64,000 bases of DNA from Cyclobacterium sp. 1_MG-2023 (GCF_030546805.1 NZ_JAUOPC010000006.1:186001-250000), one strand, 5' to 3'; shown: positions 18,908 to 28,168, counted from the first letter of the stretch. Numbers and translations are program-made. The notes: generated by a model from the sequence alone, not told the origin.

Positions 18908-19155
18908 TGTTGTATTTATAAGCCATAAATATAGTGAAAGTCGGTGTAATTCAAACCTTTATTTTCACGACCAAGAAGCAACATTTAATCCATTGATTGA
19001 CTGATTTTTATAAACATTTTAGGAGGTGTAAATTTCAGGTATCCATTTATCTTTTGGTTATAAAAAGAATAAGGTTTAACTTTTCATGGATCTATTCGCA
19101 ATACTTCCTCTCACAAATTATTACCGAAAGCAAGCTTACCTAAAATGAAAATGTA

Positions 19156-19659
19156 ATGCCTAGGCCTCAATCAAAAGACGAACTCATCTTTTTAAGTCAA
19201 AAGAATTTTGATAGACTTATGGATGAAGTGAATGCTTATCCTGAGGAAAAAAGAAGGCAAGCCTTTCCACCTCTTACTTTAAACAGAGATATCAAAGACG
19301 TCTTGGCTCACCTTCACCAGTGGCACCTTATGATGCTGGAATGGTACAGGGTAGGAATGAAAGGGCAGAAGCCCGATATACCGGCCAAGGGCTATACTTG
19401 GAAAACCCTTCCTGAACTCAACCGGAAAATTCAAGTAGAAAATGAAAATCTTCTATTGGAAGAAGCCATTGATTTGGTACGTGACTCTCATAAAAAGATC
19501 CATAAAATCATGAATCAACATACCAATGAGGAACTATTTGAAAAAAAACGATACAATTGGACAGGCAGCACCTCCTTGGGAGCTTATCTTATCTCCAATT
19601 CTTCAAGTCATTACGACTGGGCATCAAAACTAATTAAAAAATCCTTGAAAAATTTATGA
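19156..19659 (+). CDS. ClbS/DfsB family (DUF1706) four-helix protein
   Basis: 167 residues, matching the DUF1706/ClbS-DfsB family of DinB-like four-helix bundles. Features: PRPQSKDELI start, DVLAHLHQWHLMMLEWYR with His residues placed as in DinB-like folds, and GSTSLGAYLISNSSSHYDWA at the C-terminus. ClbS in E. coli protects DNA against colibactin by opening the cyclopropane; most homologues, probably including this one, have no known substrate. The stop overlaps the start of the VOC gene (ATGA, 4 bases), so the two are translationally coupled. Confidence 0.82.
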   Translation: MPRPQSKDELIFLSQKNFDRLMDEVNAYPEEKRRQAFPPLTLNRDIKDVLAHLHQWHLMMLEWYRVGMKGQKPDIPAKGYTWKTLPELNRKIQVENENLLLEEAIDLVRDSHKKIHKIMNQHTNEELFEKKRYNWTGSTSLGAYLISNSSSHYDWASKLIKKSLKNL

Positions 19660-20051
19660 AATTCGGCTACACAATTTTCTATGTAAAAGATGTCCAAAAA
19701 ACACTGGAGCTCTATGAAAAAGCATTTGGCTTCAAAATCAAATTCATAACTCCCGAAAACGATTATGGAGAACTGATTTCCGGGGAAACAACCTTGTCCT
19801 TTGCTTCTCAAGAATTGGGAAAAGCAAATTTTGGCAGTGATTTTCAACCAGCCTCTATAAAGGAACAGCCTTATTCGATGGAGATTGCTTTTGTCACTGA
19901 AAATATCAAGGAGGATTTTAATAAAGCGATTGCAGCAGGTGCTTTGGAATACAAAGGAATCGAGGAAAAGCCTTGGGGGCAAAAAGTAGGTTACCTAAAG
20001 GATCACAATGGAATTATTATCGAGATTTGCACAGCCATTACAGGTCAGTAA
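19656..20051 (+). CDS. VOC (glyoxalase/bleomycin resistance) family protein
   Basis: 131 residues forming one vicinal-oxygen-chelate unit: FGYTIFYVKDVQKTLELYEKAFGF at the N-terminus and the typical closing motif VGYLKDHNGIIIEIC. VOC proteins are metal-dependent lyases, isomerases or drug-binding resistance proteins; the substrate cannot be told. Coupled to the ClbS-like gene by a 4-base overlap, which fits a small detoxification or self-protection unit (inference). Confidence 0.85.
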   Translation: MKFGYTIFYVKDVQKTLELYEKAFGFKIKFITPENDYGELISGETTLSFASQELGKANFGSDFQPASIKEQPYSMEIAFVTENIKEDFNKAIAAGALEYKGIEEKPWGQKVGYLKDHNGIIIEICTAITGQ

Positions 20052-20092
20052 TTTTCAGGTAAAATGTAATTTCAAATGAACGATCAATGGAC

Positions 20093-21892
20093 TTATTCCT
20101 CAGGCACAGGGTCAGGCGCAAGCTCATAACAGCCGATGGTTGGGAAGCTTCGCATCTCATTTCCCTCCAAATCATAGGCTAAATTTATTGTCGGAGAAGC
20201 AGCTCCAACCAAAGGGGAGCCATGAGCAGGTCTGTAATTCCCTTCTGCCATGTTGACAAAATATGCTGGCTTTAAAGGACTTGCAGAGGAAATAATTTTC
20301 CCTCCACCCATTCCTGTCAACCTACCAAAAACAGTATTTATTATAGTGGCTTCTGCCCGCCTATCAATTCTACCCGGAACGGTACAATTTCTTATTATTG
20401 TGCCTGAAGTGTCCGGAAAAATCACTATTCCCGGTGAATCCCCCAAATTGCACATTTCTATAAGGGTATCCCTGGCCTCTTGAGCAATGGTCAGTCCCCC
20501 TTTGGCTCTTGAGGAGTTCATCACGTCAATGTATTTAAAATATATACCGACCGGCTTTTTGTCTGTCGAACCATTGTTTACAGATTGGCAAATAAACCGG
20601 GTACACCCATCTATTAATATATGCTTGAACCCGGAATTTTTTATTCCAAAACTGGCATCCAGACCATTGTGAGCAACGTGCCGAAATGGATTCATCGCAT
20701 CCTGATAACCCTTTAAATAAAACCACTCATAACAATGTGCCTCTGCCCTAATTTGGATCCCTAAGCTTCTCCTATTGTCTCGGCACTGTAGATCTGCATA
20801 CTTCAAGTCAACAAATGGTGCATTGGCAGCAGATAGGGGAGTTTCTGAATCCGTAATCGAGGTATAACAGCGAAAATTTCGACCTTTTATTCCTCCACTT
20901 TCAAACTTTATCGCCCTGTATTTACTATCATAGGTTTCAATATCTTGAAACAAGGCCTCAATAAAACCGGAGGCTTCTGCTCCAGGATGGTTTTTTACCC
21001 AGAAAAAGCCATCCTCCCATTCCAGACATGTACTGCATTTGAGCCGGATAAACCTATTTCCTTTGCCATACATCCCTACCTGATAAGGGTACCACCTTCC
21101 TTCTCCATCAAATTCCGTTTCAATATCCATGATGCAGATATTGTGAGCCACTCCTTCCGGATTAGTGGCCGCAGTTACTGAGGTTCCATTTAACCTGGCA
21201 TCACCAACATCACAAAATCGTTCTGAGGTTTTGTTATTGCTCCCGTCGATAATGGGCCTAGTACCTTTCCCCCAAGCTCCTAGAGTAATGTATGGAGGAA
21301 GCTTTCCTTTAATTAGCGGATTTTGGACCTTCGTCCAATCTTCTATCCGCTGCCCTCTTTTCCACAAATAAAACATTCCTGCTTTTCCGGTGCTTATGGC
21401 CGGATTGCTACCATAGAAGTTATCTCTCCACCTTCGGTAGGGGTGCTTTCGTGTGCCTTGCCCCTTGTCTTTAACTTCATTATCAAAGTAAACACAATTT
21501 CGAACAGGTATTCTATAAACCTTACAGATGGTATCTTGAAAATAGGAGTCGTATAGTTTGATCCGCACCCTTAGGTACCTTGTCTCCTTAAAAAGGGAAG
21601 CATTTAAAATGAATAATTCCCCTCCGGACGAAATCGAAAATGCTTGGTCCGAATTTCCTGACTTTATTTCGAAACTGTAAGAAGTGTCATCTATCCGAGT
21701 TGCCCACCTCCTGTTGAAGAATTTCTGATGGCTCCATAAAAAATTTACTTTCCCCACATGATCTCCATTTTCACAATCTTCCGGGAGTATATAGTATTGG
21801 TTATAAACAGGAGCATTGGATTCAACTTCAGCAACAGTCCTGATATCTTCTGTATGCGTTATCGGATGCTTAAATGAGGAATAATCTGTCAT
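20093..21892 (-). CDS. Right-handed beta-helix protein with cadherin-like N-terminus, no signal peptide
   Basis: 599 residues. The N-terminal ~150 residues resemble a cadherin-like domain (AFSISSGGELFILNASLF... TRYLRVRIKLYD). The segment GQGTRKHPYRRWRD is the typical entry to a parallel beta-helix. Repeated beta-helix rungs follow to about residue 540, and the C-terminus (YRPAHGSPLVGAA... DLEGNEMRSFPTIGCYE) is the usual cap of secreted pectate-lyase-like proteins. There is no signal peptide, and an in-frame TAA lies 12 bases upstream of the ATG, so an N-terminal extension is excluded. Function unknown; polysaccharide-related is a guess. A TATATTTG -7 box lies upstream on the minus strand (21998-22005). 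Confidence 0.7.
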   Translation of the reverse strand: MTDYSSFKHPITHTEDIRTVAEVESNAPVYNQYYILPEDCENGDHVGKVNFLWSHQKFFNRRWATRIDDTSYSFEIKSGNSDQAFSISSGGELFILNASLFKETRYLRVRIKLYDSYFQDTICKVYRIPVRNCVYFDNEVKDKGQGTRKHPYRRWRDNFYGSNPAISTGKAGMFYLWKRGQRIEDWTKVQNPLIKGKLPPYITLGAWGKGTRPIIDGSNNKTSERFCDVGDARLNGTSVTAATNPEGVAHNICIMDIETEFDGEGRWYPYQVGMYGKGNRFIRLKCSTCLEWEDGFFWVKNHPGAEASGFIEALFQDIETYDSKYRAIKFESGGIKGRNFRCYTSITDSETPLSAANAPFVDLKYADLQCRDNRRSLGIQIRAEAHCYEWFYLKGYQDAMNPFRHVAHNGLDASFGIKNSGFKHILIDGCTRFICQSVNNGSTDKKPVGIYFKYIDVMNSSRAKGGLTIAQEARDTLIEMCNLGDSPGIVIFPDTSGTIIRNCTVPGRIDRRAEATIINTVFGRLTGMGGGKIISSASPLKPAYFVNMAEGNYRPAHGSPLVGAASPTINLAYDLEGNEMRSFPTIGCYELAPDPVPEE

Positions 21893-21997
21893 AAAACTAT
21901 TTGCTTACCTTATCATCTCCATTCTAAGTAAAAAACGCTATCACGCTTGGGTGAATCGGGTTGGGTAAATAAAAATAACCGCTTCGGGTCTTGGTTT

Positions 21998-22005
21998 CAA
22001 ATATA
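21998..22005 (-). promoter_or_regulatory. Candidate -7 box for the beta-helix gene
   Basis: The minus strand reads TATATTTG, a perfect -7 match 105 bases upstream of the start. No TTG at the preferred spacing. Confidence 0.35.
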
Positions 22006-22108
22006 CTAATTATTTATAATTGTTTGTACCTTCCTGATGCTTATGGTTATATGAGTAGTATTGAAGCCCTAGTTCAAGAAGGGCTAAATTTCAATAATTA
22101 TTCCTAGA

Positions 22109-23254
22109 TTATTCTTTACCCAACAATTGCCACCAATCAGGTTGAGCAACTACAATATTATCCAGCACTATGGGCTCCCCAATTCTTGGTGTAATGACAT
22201 TTAAATTCAGCACTTTTGCTTTTTGAGAAACCCGCTCCACCGGGTCTGTCCAACTGTGATGTGACAACTTGAAAGCACCCCAGTGAATCGGCATGATGGT
22301 TTTAGCCTTTACGTCTTGACCTGCCATTGCTGTTTGCTCAGGAAACATATGAACAGTTGGCCACAACTTATTGTACTGCCCACACTCCATCAAGGCCAGA
22401 TCAAAAGGCCCGAATTTTTCTCCAATTTCTTTGAAATGCCCTGCATACCCACTGTCCCCACTAAAGAATAAATTGGCTGTAGGGGATTGGATGATCCAAG
22501 AAGACCATAAGGTATGAGCCCTGTCCGAAATCCCCCTTCCTGAAAAATGCTGGGCCGGGGTACAGCGAATAGTCAATCCCTCAAAATTTTCTTCTTGCCA
22601 CCAGTCCATCTCTACAATGTCTTCCTTATCAATACCCCAGGCCTGCAAATGTGCCCCTACACCCAAAGGGGTATAAAATCTTTTGACCTTTTCTTTTAAC
22701 TTTTGAATGGAGCCATAGTCCAAATGATCATAATGGTCATGGGTAATAAACACCGCATCTACTGATGGCAACTTTTCTATATCAATGGGAAGTTCCTTAC
22801 TAAACCTGTTGTTTCCTAAAAGAGGATGGGGAGCAGGAACATCTCCAAACATTGGATCTATAAGTATTATCTTGTTATCTATTTGTAATAAAAAGGTAGA
22901 ATGACCAAACCAAACCAGACGGGTTTCAGACCCAAACTGAACGATATCCAAGGAATCAATTTTTACAGTTTCTATATTCTCTCCGGGAATCGAGTTTGGG
23001 ATGGACTTCATCATTCCGGTAATGGCTTTGAACATATCACTAGCACTCATTTCCATTTCCACATTTCCATTGTTTACAAATTTCCCCTCCTTAAAATGTT
23101 TGGATTTGGCATATAGACTGTATGCCTCTTCACTAGGCTTTCCTCCAAACTCCGGACTGAAATGCATGAACAAAATACCCGCTATTACAAGAAGGCCGAT
23201 TACTGAAATAAGTATAGTAATCATACTGTATATTAATTTTTTAAGTGTTCTCAT
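22109..23254 (-). CDS. Membrane-anchored metallo-beta-lactamase-fold hydrolase (NAPE-PLD-like)
   Basis: 381 residues. N-terminal membrane anchor (about 8-30), then a spacer and an MBL-fold domain from about residue 110: WFGHSTFLLQIDNKIILIDPMFG, metal site FITHDHYDHLDYG, FFSGDSGYAGHF and MPIHWGAFKLS. The arrangement resembles the NAPE-hydrolysing phospholipase D/UlaG-like branch rather than beta-lactamases proper. The substrate is unknown, possibly a phospholipid given the anchor. Stands alone. Confidence 0.86.
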   Translation of the reverse strand: MRTLKKLIYSMITILISVIGLLVIAGILFMHFSPEFGGKPSEEAYSLYAKSKHFKEGKFVNNGNVEMEMSASDMFKAITGMMKSIPNSIPGENIETVKIDSLDIVQFGSETRLVWFGHSTFLLQIDNKIILIDPMFGDVPAPHPLLGNNRFSKELPIDIEKLPSVDAVFITHDHYDHLDYGSIQKLKEKVKRFYTPLGVGAHLQAWGIDKEDIVEMDWWQEENFEGLTIRCTPAQHFSGRGISDRAHTLWSSWIIQSPTANLFFSGDSGYAGHFKEIGEKFGPFDLALMECGQYNKLWPTVHMFPEQTAMAGQDVKAKTIMPIHWGAFKLSHHSWTDPVERVSQKAKVLNLNVITPRIGEPIVLDNIVVAQPDWWQLLGKE

Positions 23255-23809
23255 TTAGACTGCTAACTATAGAACCGTAAACCTTTGATTATTTCAAAAA
23301 GAAAGGGTTTTCTCTCAAGGGTCAGAAAAACCGGGGTGAAAATAAAATTTAGTTTAATCAAATAGCGATTTAAGGTTAGGAATGTATTGGTTATTTTTAA
23401 ACCCGAAATAGGCAATAGATTTTCTATTTCGTCCTGAAATCACCTCAAAATCAGCCACTTCGTCCCTATTTTCAATTTCACCATAGCAATGCTATGCTAA
23501 AATCTATAAACAGCCTGATTTTCTTTCGATTGCAACCCTTCCCGTAAACTAGGGAAATTCTATTGCATAAACAGAGTTAAAGTTACGATTAAAAACAATT
23601 CGGGTTTAGTTTTTTTTCATATTGGCATTAATAAAAATAGGAAGTTCCTTTAACCCGAAACCTAATAAGGGTCTTATCTTACCTAATCCGTATATAAAGC
23701 ACCAAAACTCCTTCGATTTACCCAATTGTATTTTCTACCCTTCCAAGATCTCGTTTTAAAATCCAAGAGGATTTAATTACCTTCGTTTTTTCATTAAAAA
23801 AGAATCAAC
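23255..23809. other. Intergenic region with an extended hairpin element
   Basis: Divergent promoter region between the MBL hydrolase (minus) and the DUF3127 gene (plus). Its main feature is the nested inverted repeat at 23447-23522. The near-consensus TACCTTCG at about 23777 could be the -7 box of the DUF3127 gene. Otherwise no gene seen. Confidence 0.5.
23447..23522. repeat. Nested inverted repeat, possible dispersed intergenic element
   Basis: Outer arms AAAATCAG (23447-23454) and CTGATTTT (23515-23522) enclose an inner perfect hairpin CATAGCA-A-TGCTATG (23482-23496). It has no T tail and does not sit at a gene end. Only one copy was seen in this window, so the repeat nature is inference. 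Confidence 0.4.
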
Positions 23810-24163
23810 ATGGAGATATCAGGAAAAATCATACAAGCATTAGAAGAACAATCCGGAAATGGTAGAAACGGAACATGGAGAAAAAGGGACTATATTTTGG
23901 AAACCGGAGGACAGTATCCAAAGAAAGTTTGTTTAACTGTCTGGGGGGATAAAATAGACCAGTTTAACATTCAGCAAGGGCAAGAATTGACGGCAAGTAT
24001 TGAGGTAGAAAGCAGGGAATTTAATGGTCGCTGGTATACTGACGTAAAAATTTGGCGAGTAAATAATGCAAGCACCCAAAATGCTGCTCCGGCCCCAAAG
24101 AATGAAATGCCTGATGTCACCACTTTCAATGATGAGAGTGAAGGAGATGTATTGCCTTTCTAA
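23810..24163 (+). CDS. DUF3127 protein with SSB-like acidic C-terminal tip
   Basis: 117 residues. The N-terminal ~90 residues match DUF3127 (MEISGKIIQALEEQSG, KRDYILETGGQYPKKVCLTVWGD, FNGRWYTDVKIWR), a predicted OB-like beta domain found in Bacteroidota. A Asn/Ala/Pro linker leads to the tail DESEGDVLPF, which closely resembles the DADDLPF tip of the SSB in this window. In SSB this tip recruits DNA-processing enzymes. A nucleic-acid-related role is therefore likely but not shown. Monocistronic, ending at a bidirectional terminator. Confidence 0.85.
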   Translation: MEISGKIIQALEEQSGNGRNGTWRKRDYILETGGQYPKKVCLTVWGDKIDQFNIQQGQELTASIEVESREFNGRWYTDVKIWRVNNASTQNAAPAPKNEMPDVTTFNDESEGDVLPF

Positions 24164-24240
24164 TAACGATCAAACCTGAATATATATTTAGCACAATGCC
24201 ACCTTATTCAATGTTATTTTGTGGACATTGGCCGGAGGTA

Positions 24241-24278
24241 AAAAAAGTCGGATTCAATAAATAGAATCCGACTTTTTT
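24241..24278. terminator. Bidirectional terminator between DUF3127 gene and purE
   Basis: A 15-bp perfect inverted repeat (AAAAAAGTCGGATTC / GAATCCGACTTTTTT) with an 8-base loop. A-tract on one side and T-tract on the other let it act for both convergent genes. Confidence 0.93.
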
Positions 24279-24293
24279 GTTTCCATAAGCCTA

Positions 24294-24815
24294 TTACTTT
24301 GAATTAAGTGTGGCTTTCCAACCTATTTTTTCCACTCTTTCGGCTGAGGCCAATACTTTTTCTGAAAGAGATTGTTTAAATTCCTCAAGATTTTTTGATA
24401 CTTCCTCATCGTAGGCACCAATGATAGAAGTCGCTAAAATACCCGCATTTTTCCCTCCGTTTAATGCCACCGTAGCCACGGGAATTCCTGAAGGCATTTG
24501 AAGGATCGAAAGAATACTGTCCCAACCATCAATTGAATTAGAGGATTTTACAGGCACACCAATAACGGGTAAGCTCGTAAGGGAGGCAACCATTCCCGGA
24601 AGATGTGCTGCACCTCCGGCACCGGCAATGATTACTTTTATGCCCCTCTTTTTGGCTTCTTGGGCGTAGTTTATCATTCGAACGGGAGTTCGATGCGCAG
24701 ATACAATGGTCAATTCATAGCCTACTTCCATTTCTTCTAAAAATTTGGCGGCTTCAGACATTATTGGCAGGTCGGATTGGCTGCCCATGATGATACCAAC
24801 TTTTATCTCAGTCAT
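24294..24815 (-). CDS. purE: N5-carboxyaminoimidazole ribonucleotide mutase PurE
   Basis: Purine biosynthesis; converts N5-CAIR to CAIR. 173 residues, class I PurE. The signature [16 protein letters not shown] and VSAHRTP with the catalytic His, plus [15 protein letters not shown], are present. Its start overlaps the purK stop by 4 bases (ATGA on the minus strand), giving a tightly coupled purK-purE pair that supplies sequential steps. Confidence 0.97.
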   Translation of the reverse strand: MTEIKVGIIMGSQSDLPIMSEAAKFLEEMEVGYELTIVSAHRTPVRMINYAQEAKKRGIKVIIAGAGGAAHLPGMVASLTSLPVIGVPVKSSNSIDGWDSILSILQMPSGIPVATVALNGGKNAGILATSIIGAYDEEVSKNLEEFKQSLSEKVLASAERVEKIGWKATLNSK

Positions 24816-25951
24816 GCTTTAATCTTTATAAGTTCTTTTATTCTATCTGCTTTTTCTTTCAATAAGCCGGCATCTTCCGCTAAAAGGGTTACATGACCCA
24901 TTTTCCTGAATGGCTTGGTAATTTTCTTTCCATATAAATGTAAGTAAACTCCCTTTTCTTTGATGGCTTCATCCATCCCTTCCACAATGGCATCTCCTGT
25001 ATAGCCGTCTTCTCCCAGCAAATTTACCATAGCAGCAGGACATCTCAAACCTGTCTCGCCCAATGGCATGCCCATCACAGACCTAAGATGTTGTTCAAAT
25101 TGTGAAGTAAAATTGGCTTCAATAGTATGATGTCCGCTATTGTGCGGTCGAGGGGCAATTTCATTGACTAGCAATTCACCGGATTTGGTCAAAAATAGCT
25201 CCACGGCTAATAAACCCACCATGTCAAGCTTTTGAATCACCTCTTCAGCAAGTGCTCTAGCTTTCGCGTCCACTGTCGAACTAATATCGGCCGGTGAAAA
25301 TAAAAACTCTACCAAGTTATGTTCAGGATGGAAGGCACATTCCACCGAGGGAAAGCTTTTCACTTCTCCGGATTCATTCCGCGACACAATCACTGCGAGT
25401 TCCTTGTCAAAATCTATTAACTTTTCCAGCAATCCGGGGGCATCAAAAGCCTTTTCCAAATCATCCGCATTTCGCATCATTTGTACCCCACGGCCATCAT
25501 AACCTTCTTTTCCCAACTTATTTACAGCCGGCAAAAACGCCGCCTGCTTCATCACCTCTTCTTTATTTTCTGTAAGAACAAATGGAGAAGTAGGGATTCC
25601 CTGGTCCAAATAAAATTGCTTTTGGCTCCTTTTGTCTTGAATGAGGGCAATGATATGGGGTTGAGGAAAAACTTTTACCCCTTCCTTTTCAAGTTGGAAT
25701 AGGGCCTCAGTATTAACATGTTCTATCTCAATGGAAATGACATCACAATCTTTCCCAAAAGAATAAACAGCATCAAAGTCTTTCAAGTCTCCATTTACAA
25801 ATTTATTGCTTAGGAATTTACAGGGTGCATTTGGATCAGGATCCAAAATATGCACCTCAAGATTATAATTGATAGCAGATTGGATAAGCATCCTTCCCAA
25901 TTGTCCTCCACCCAAAATTCCTAGGGTCTTTTGCTGATAGTTTTTCTGCAC
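24812..25951 (-). CDS. purK: N5-carboxyaminoimidazole ribonucleotide synthase PurK
   Basis: ATP-grasp enzyme converting AIR, bicarbonate and ATP to N5-CAIR. 379 residues, normal length. N-terminal [19 protein letters not shown]-grasp core ([13 protein letters not shown]) and the metal-binding [17 protein letters not shown] are visible. Translationally coupled to purE. A TAATTTTG -7 box (25980-25987, minus strand) lies 29 bases upstream of the start. Confidence 0.97.
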   Translation of the reverse strand: MQKNYQQKTLGILGGGQLGRMLIQSAINYNLEVHILDPDPNAPCKFLSNKFVNGDLKDFDAVYSFGKDCDVISIEIEHVNTEALFQLEKEGVKVFPQPHIIALIQDKRSQKQFYLDQGIPTSPFVLTENKEEVMKQAAFLPAVNKLGKEGYDGRGVQMMRNADDLEKAFDAPGLLEKLIDFDKELAVIVSRNESGEVKSFPSVECAFHPEHNLVEFLFSPADISSTVDAKARALAEEVIQKLDMVGLLAVELFLTKSGELLVNEIAPRPHNSGHHTIEANFTSQFEQHLRSVMGMPLGETGLRCPAAMVNLLGEDGYTGDAIVEGMDEAIKEKGVYLHLYGKKITKPFRKMGHVTLLAEDAGLLKEKADRIKELIKIKA

Positions 25952-25979
25952 AGTATGGTAATTTTTTTATGAATCAATA

Positions 25980-25987
25980 CAAAATTA
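25980..25987 (-). promoter_or_regulatory. Candidate -7 box for purKE
   Basis: The minus strand reads TAATTTTG, a perfect TAnnTTTG match, giving a leader of about 20 bases. No clear -33 TTG at the standard spacing. Confidence 0.35.
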
Positions 25988-26104
25988 AGGAATCTCCGCC
26001 ATTATGTTGCAGGGATAGGCCATGGCAAGTTAAATTTATCTTTGCAGGTATTTTATTCTATTGATCTCTCGGCTTACCGATTGATAAAAAAATTTAACAA
26101 GAAA

Positions 26105-26134
26105 CAAAAAAGGGCTACCGCATTCGGTAACCCC
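26105..26134 (-). terminator. Rho-independent terminator after the lmo0937-type microprotein
   Basis: On the minus strand a 9-bp stem with one mismatch (GGGTTACCG / CGGTAGCCC), loop AATG, then six Ts, about 25 bases beyond the microprotein stop. Confidence 0.8.
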
Positions 26135-26157
26135 AGTCTATATCTAAATCCAGAAGG

Positions 26158-26310
26158 CTAAACTGACCTTCCACCTATAAGACGGAACAAGATGGCTATA
26201 ACAGCCAAAACCAGTAAAATATGTATAAGGCCTCCAACAGTATAGACGAAGGCTCCTATAATCCACCCTATTACAAGAATAATTGCAATTACATACAATA
26301 AAGAACTCAT
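26158..26310 (-). CDS. Lmo0937 family small membrane protein (50 aa)
   Basis: A 50-codon frame, ATG 26308-26310 to TAG 26158-26160. The product starts MSSLLYVIAIILVIGWIIGA and ends with a short basic tail (LFRLIGGRS). It contains two hydrophobic helices separated by VYTVGGLIH, the pattern of the lmo0937/DUF5670 family. These are two-helix inner-membrane peptides of unknown function, often stress-induced in other bacteria. Followed by its own terminator, which supports it being a real gene. Confidence 0.85.
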   Translation of the reverse strand: MSSLLYVIAIILVIGWIIGAFVYTVGGLIHILLVLAVIAILFRLIGGRSV

Positions 26311-26389
26311 GGTTGTTTCGGTTTAATATGGTTGTTTTATTTGATACAATAAGACCAATATTTATGCCAAAGTGAATTAAGCCGCTATA

Positions 26390-28168
26390 TTATAAAGCTT
26401 TGTTGATCTCTATACCCATCAGTTCCATAAGCTTTTGTGCATTAAAATTTGGGCAGGAACCTTTCTTTATTGTATAGTCAAATACGATTTCATCCTTTTG
26501 AATATCGTGGTGGAAACTGTAATTTACCAAAAAGGACAACTGATTTTCCAATGTGCTTAATTCAATATCATGCGTAGATATGATGCCCTTTGCCTGGGTC
26601 TGTGCCAATTGCCTAATCAACGCCTCACTTCCAAGTACCCTATCTGCAGTATTGGTTCCTTTCAAGATTTCATCCAGTAAATAAAAAACGGGCTCTCCGG
26701 CAGCTGCCTTCTCTAAAACTCCTTTGATCCTCGCCAATTCTGCGTAAAATGAACTTACACTTTCGCCTAGGCTGTCGGTATTTCTCATGCTTGTATACAA
26801 TGAAAAAGGGCCTGTCCTAAAAGTATCTGCAAAAGGTGGAATTCCCATGCCCGCCAAAACCATATTTATTCCAAGGGTTCGCATAAAAGTGGTTTTTCCT
26901 GACATATTGGACCCTGTAAGCAATACTACCTTTTCTTTTTCTCCTAAACTAAAATTATTGGCTACACAGGTTTCAGGGACTATCAGTGGATGCCTGAGCC
27001 CTTCCGCAGAAAATACAGGTTCCTCCTCCCAAACAACTTGGCTACTAAGGTCTTCCTCTTGCATAAATGCAGCCATAGAAACCAATGCCTCCCAAGTTTC
27101 AAAGGTCTCTTCCCATTCTCTCATGTTTTGACCGGCCATCTCATTCCATTTTTTTAGCCTGTATAAAACATAAAAATCAACCCAAAATAGAATATTGAAA
27201 ATTAGGTACAGCAAATTGGTCCTGTTCTCTACCATAAAAGTGAGGTTTTCCAACTGTTTTAAGGCTTTTGAAGCCAAAAACTCATTTTGTTTGACAGGCT
27301 TTAAAATCTTCAGTAACAATGGATTTTCAAATTGCTCCTTTTCGAGAAGTTTTGCCCAAGCTTGTAAGGTTTTAAGATCACTGTCATTGGGTAAGGATTT
27401 CATTGCCTCCATCAGAGGTTTAAATATCAAACCCAATAGCCCCATCCCCACTAGGATAAAAACACTTAAATAGGCGGTGGAAAAGAAGTTATACAATACA
27501 CCAAAAAGAACAATTAGCCCAACAAGTGGGCCAAGAACCATGGGAATAAAATACAAGGATTTCCATGGCAGGCTTTTCTTCAACCAAGAATAAAACCTGG
27601 CTTTACCGTCAGAAGTATTGTCTTTTTTCATAAAAGCCTTTCCAAAGGCTTCAAAAACAAATAGAAAGTCTTTTTTAGAACGTAGTTCCAATAGGGCAGC
27701 TTCCTTTTCTTTAGCCTCTTTTGGTTTCAAAGGAGACTTCATCCAAGAAGCCAGACGAGACTTTCCTCCACGGCTAACCGTATGATTGATCATTTGAAAC
27801 AAAGAATGATCACCAAATAAATCCAAGTCACTTGCAAAGGGATGCATAGGGTCAATAAATTCCGCTCCTGTGTCAAAACCTTTCAGTTTTCGATTCTTTC
27901 GATTAACACGTTCTTCATGCATCTCCTTGACTGCCTTGTAAAAGCTTTCTCTGTCTTTTTCTTTGTTGAATTTTAAAATCAGGCTTACAAAGACAAAGCT
28001 CACAGGGAAAAACAGAAAGAGTAGCCAGTGAATTTCTGTTATTCCTACAATCAATAAGGCCAACATTATTAAGAAAAGTCCTAGGCGTCCTAAAGACAAT
28101 AAAAGTACTTTGTCCCGGATGGCTGCTAGTTTTTTATCCGGATCAGAAAGGTCAAATTCAGCGTTCAT
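26390..28168 (-). CDS. MutS-like ATPase with N-terminal membrane segments
   Basis: 592 residues. Two pairs of hydrophobic helices (about 30-65 and 205-250) precede a MutS-type core and ATPase domain. Walker A is LTGSNMSGKTTFMRTLG (about 415-430), Walker B VFYLLDEILKGTNTADR, and the signature STHDIELSTLE. The N-terminal mismatch-recognition domain of MutS1 is missing, so this is not the canonical repair protein. Such membrane-associated MutS-related proteins are frequent in Bacteroidota; their role is unknown. Monocistronic. Confidence 0.88.
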   Translation of the reverse strand: MNAEFDLSDPDKKLAAIRDKVLLLSLGRLGLFLIMLALLIVGITEIHWLLFLFFPVSFVFVSLILKFNKEKDRESFYKAVKEMHEERVNRKNRKLKGFDTGAEFIDPMHPFASDLDLFGDHSLFQMINHTVSRGGKSRLASWMKSPLKPKEAKEKEAALLELRSKKDFLFVFEAFGKAFMKKDNTSDGKARFYSWLKKSLPWKSLYFIPMVLGPLVGLIVLFGVLYNFFSTAYLSVFILVGMGLLGLIFKPLMEAMKSLPNDSDLKTLQAWAKLLEKEQFENPLLLKILKPVKQNEFLASKALKQLENLTFMVENRTNLLYLIFNILFWVDFYVLYRLKKWNEMAGQNMREWEETFETWEALVSMAAFMQEEDLSSQVVWEEEPVFSAEGLRHPLIVPETCVANNFSLGEKEKVVLLTGSNMSGKTTFMRTLGINMVLAGMGIPPFADTFRTGPFSLYTSMRNTDSLGESVSSFYAELARIKGVLEKAAAGEPVFYLLDEILKGTNTADRVLGSEALIRQLAQTQAKGIISTHDIELSTLENQLSFLVNYSFHHDIQKDEIVFDYTIKKGSCPNFNAQKLMELMGIEINKAL

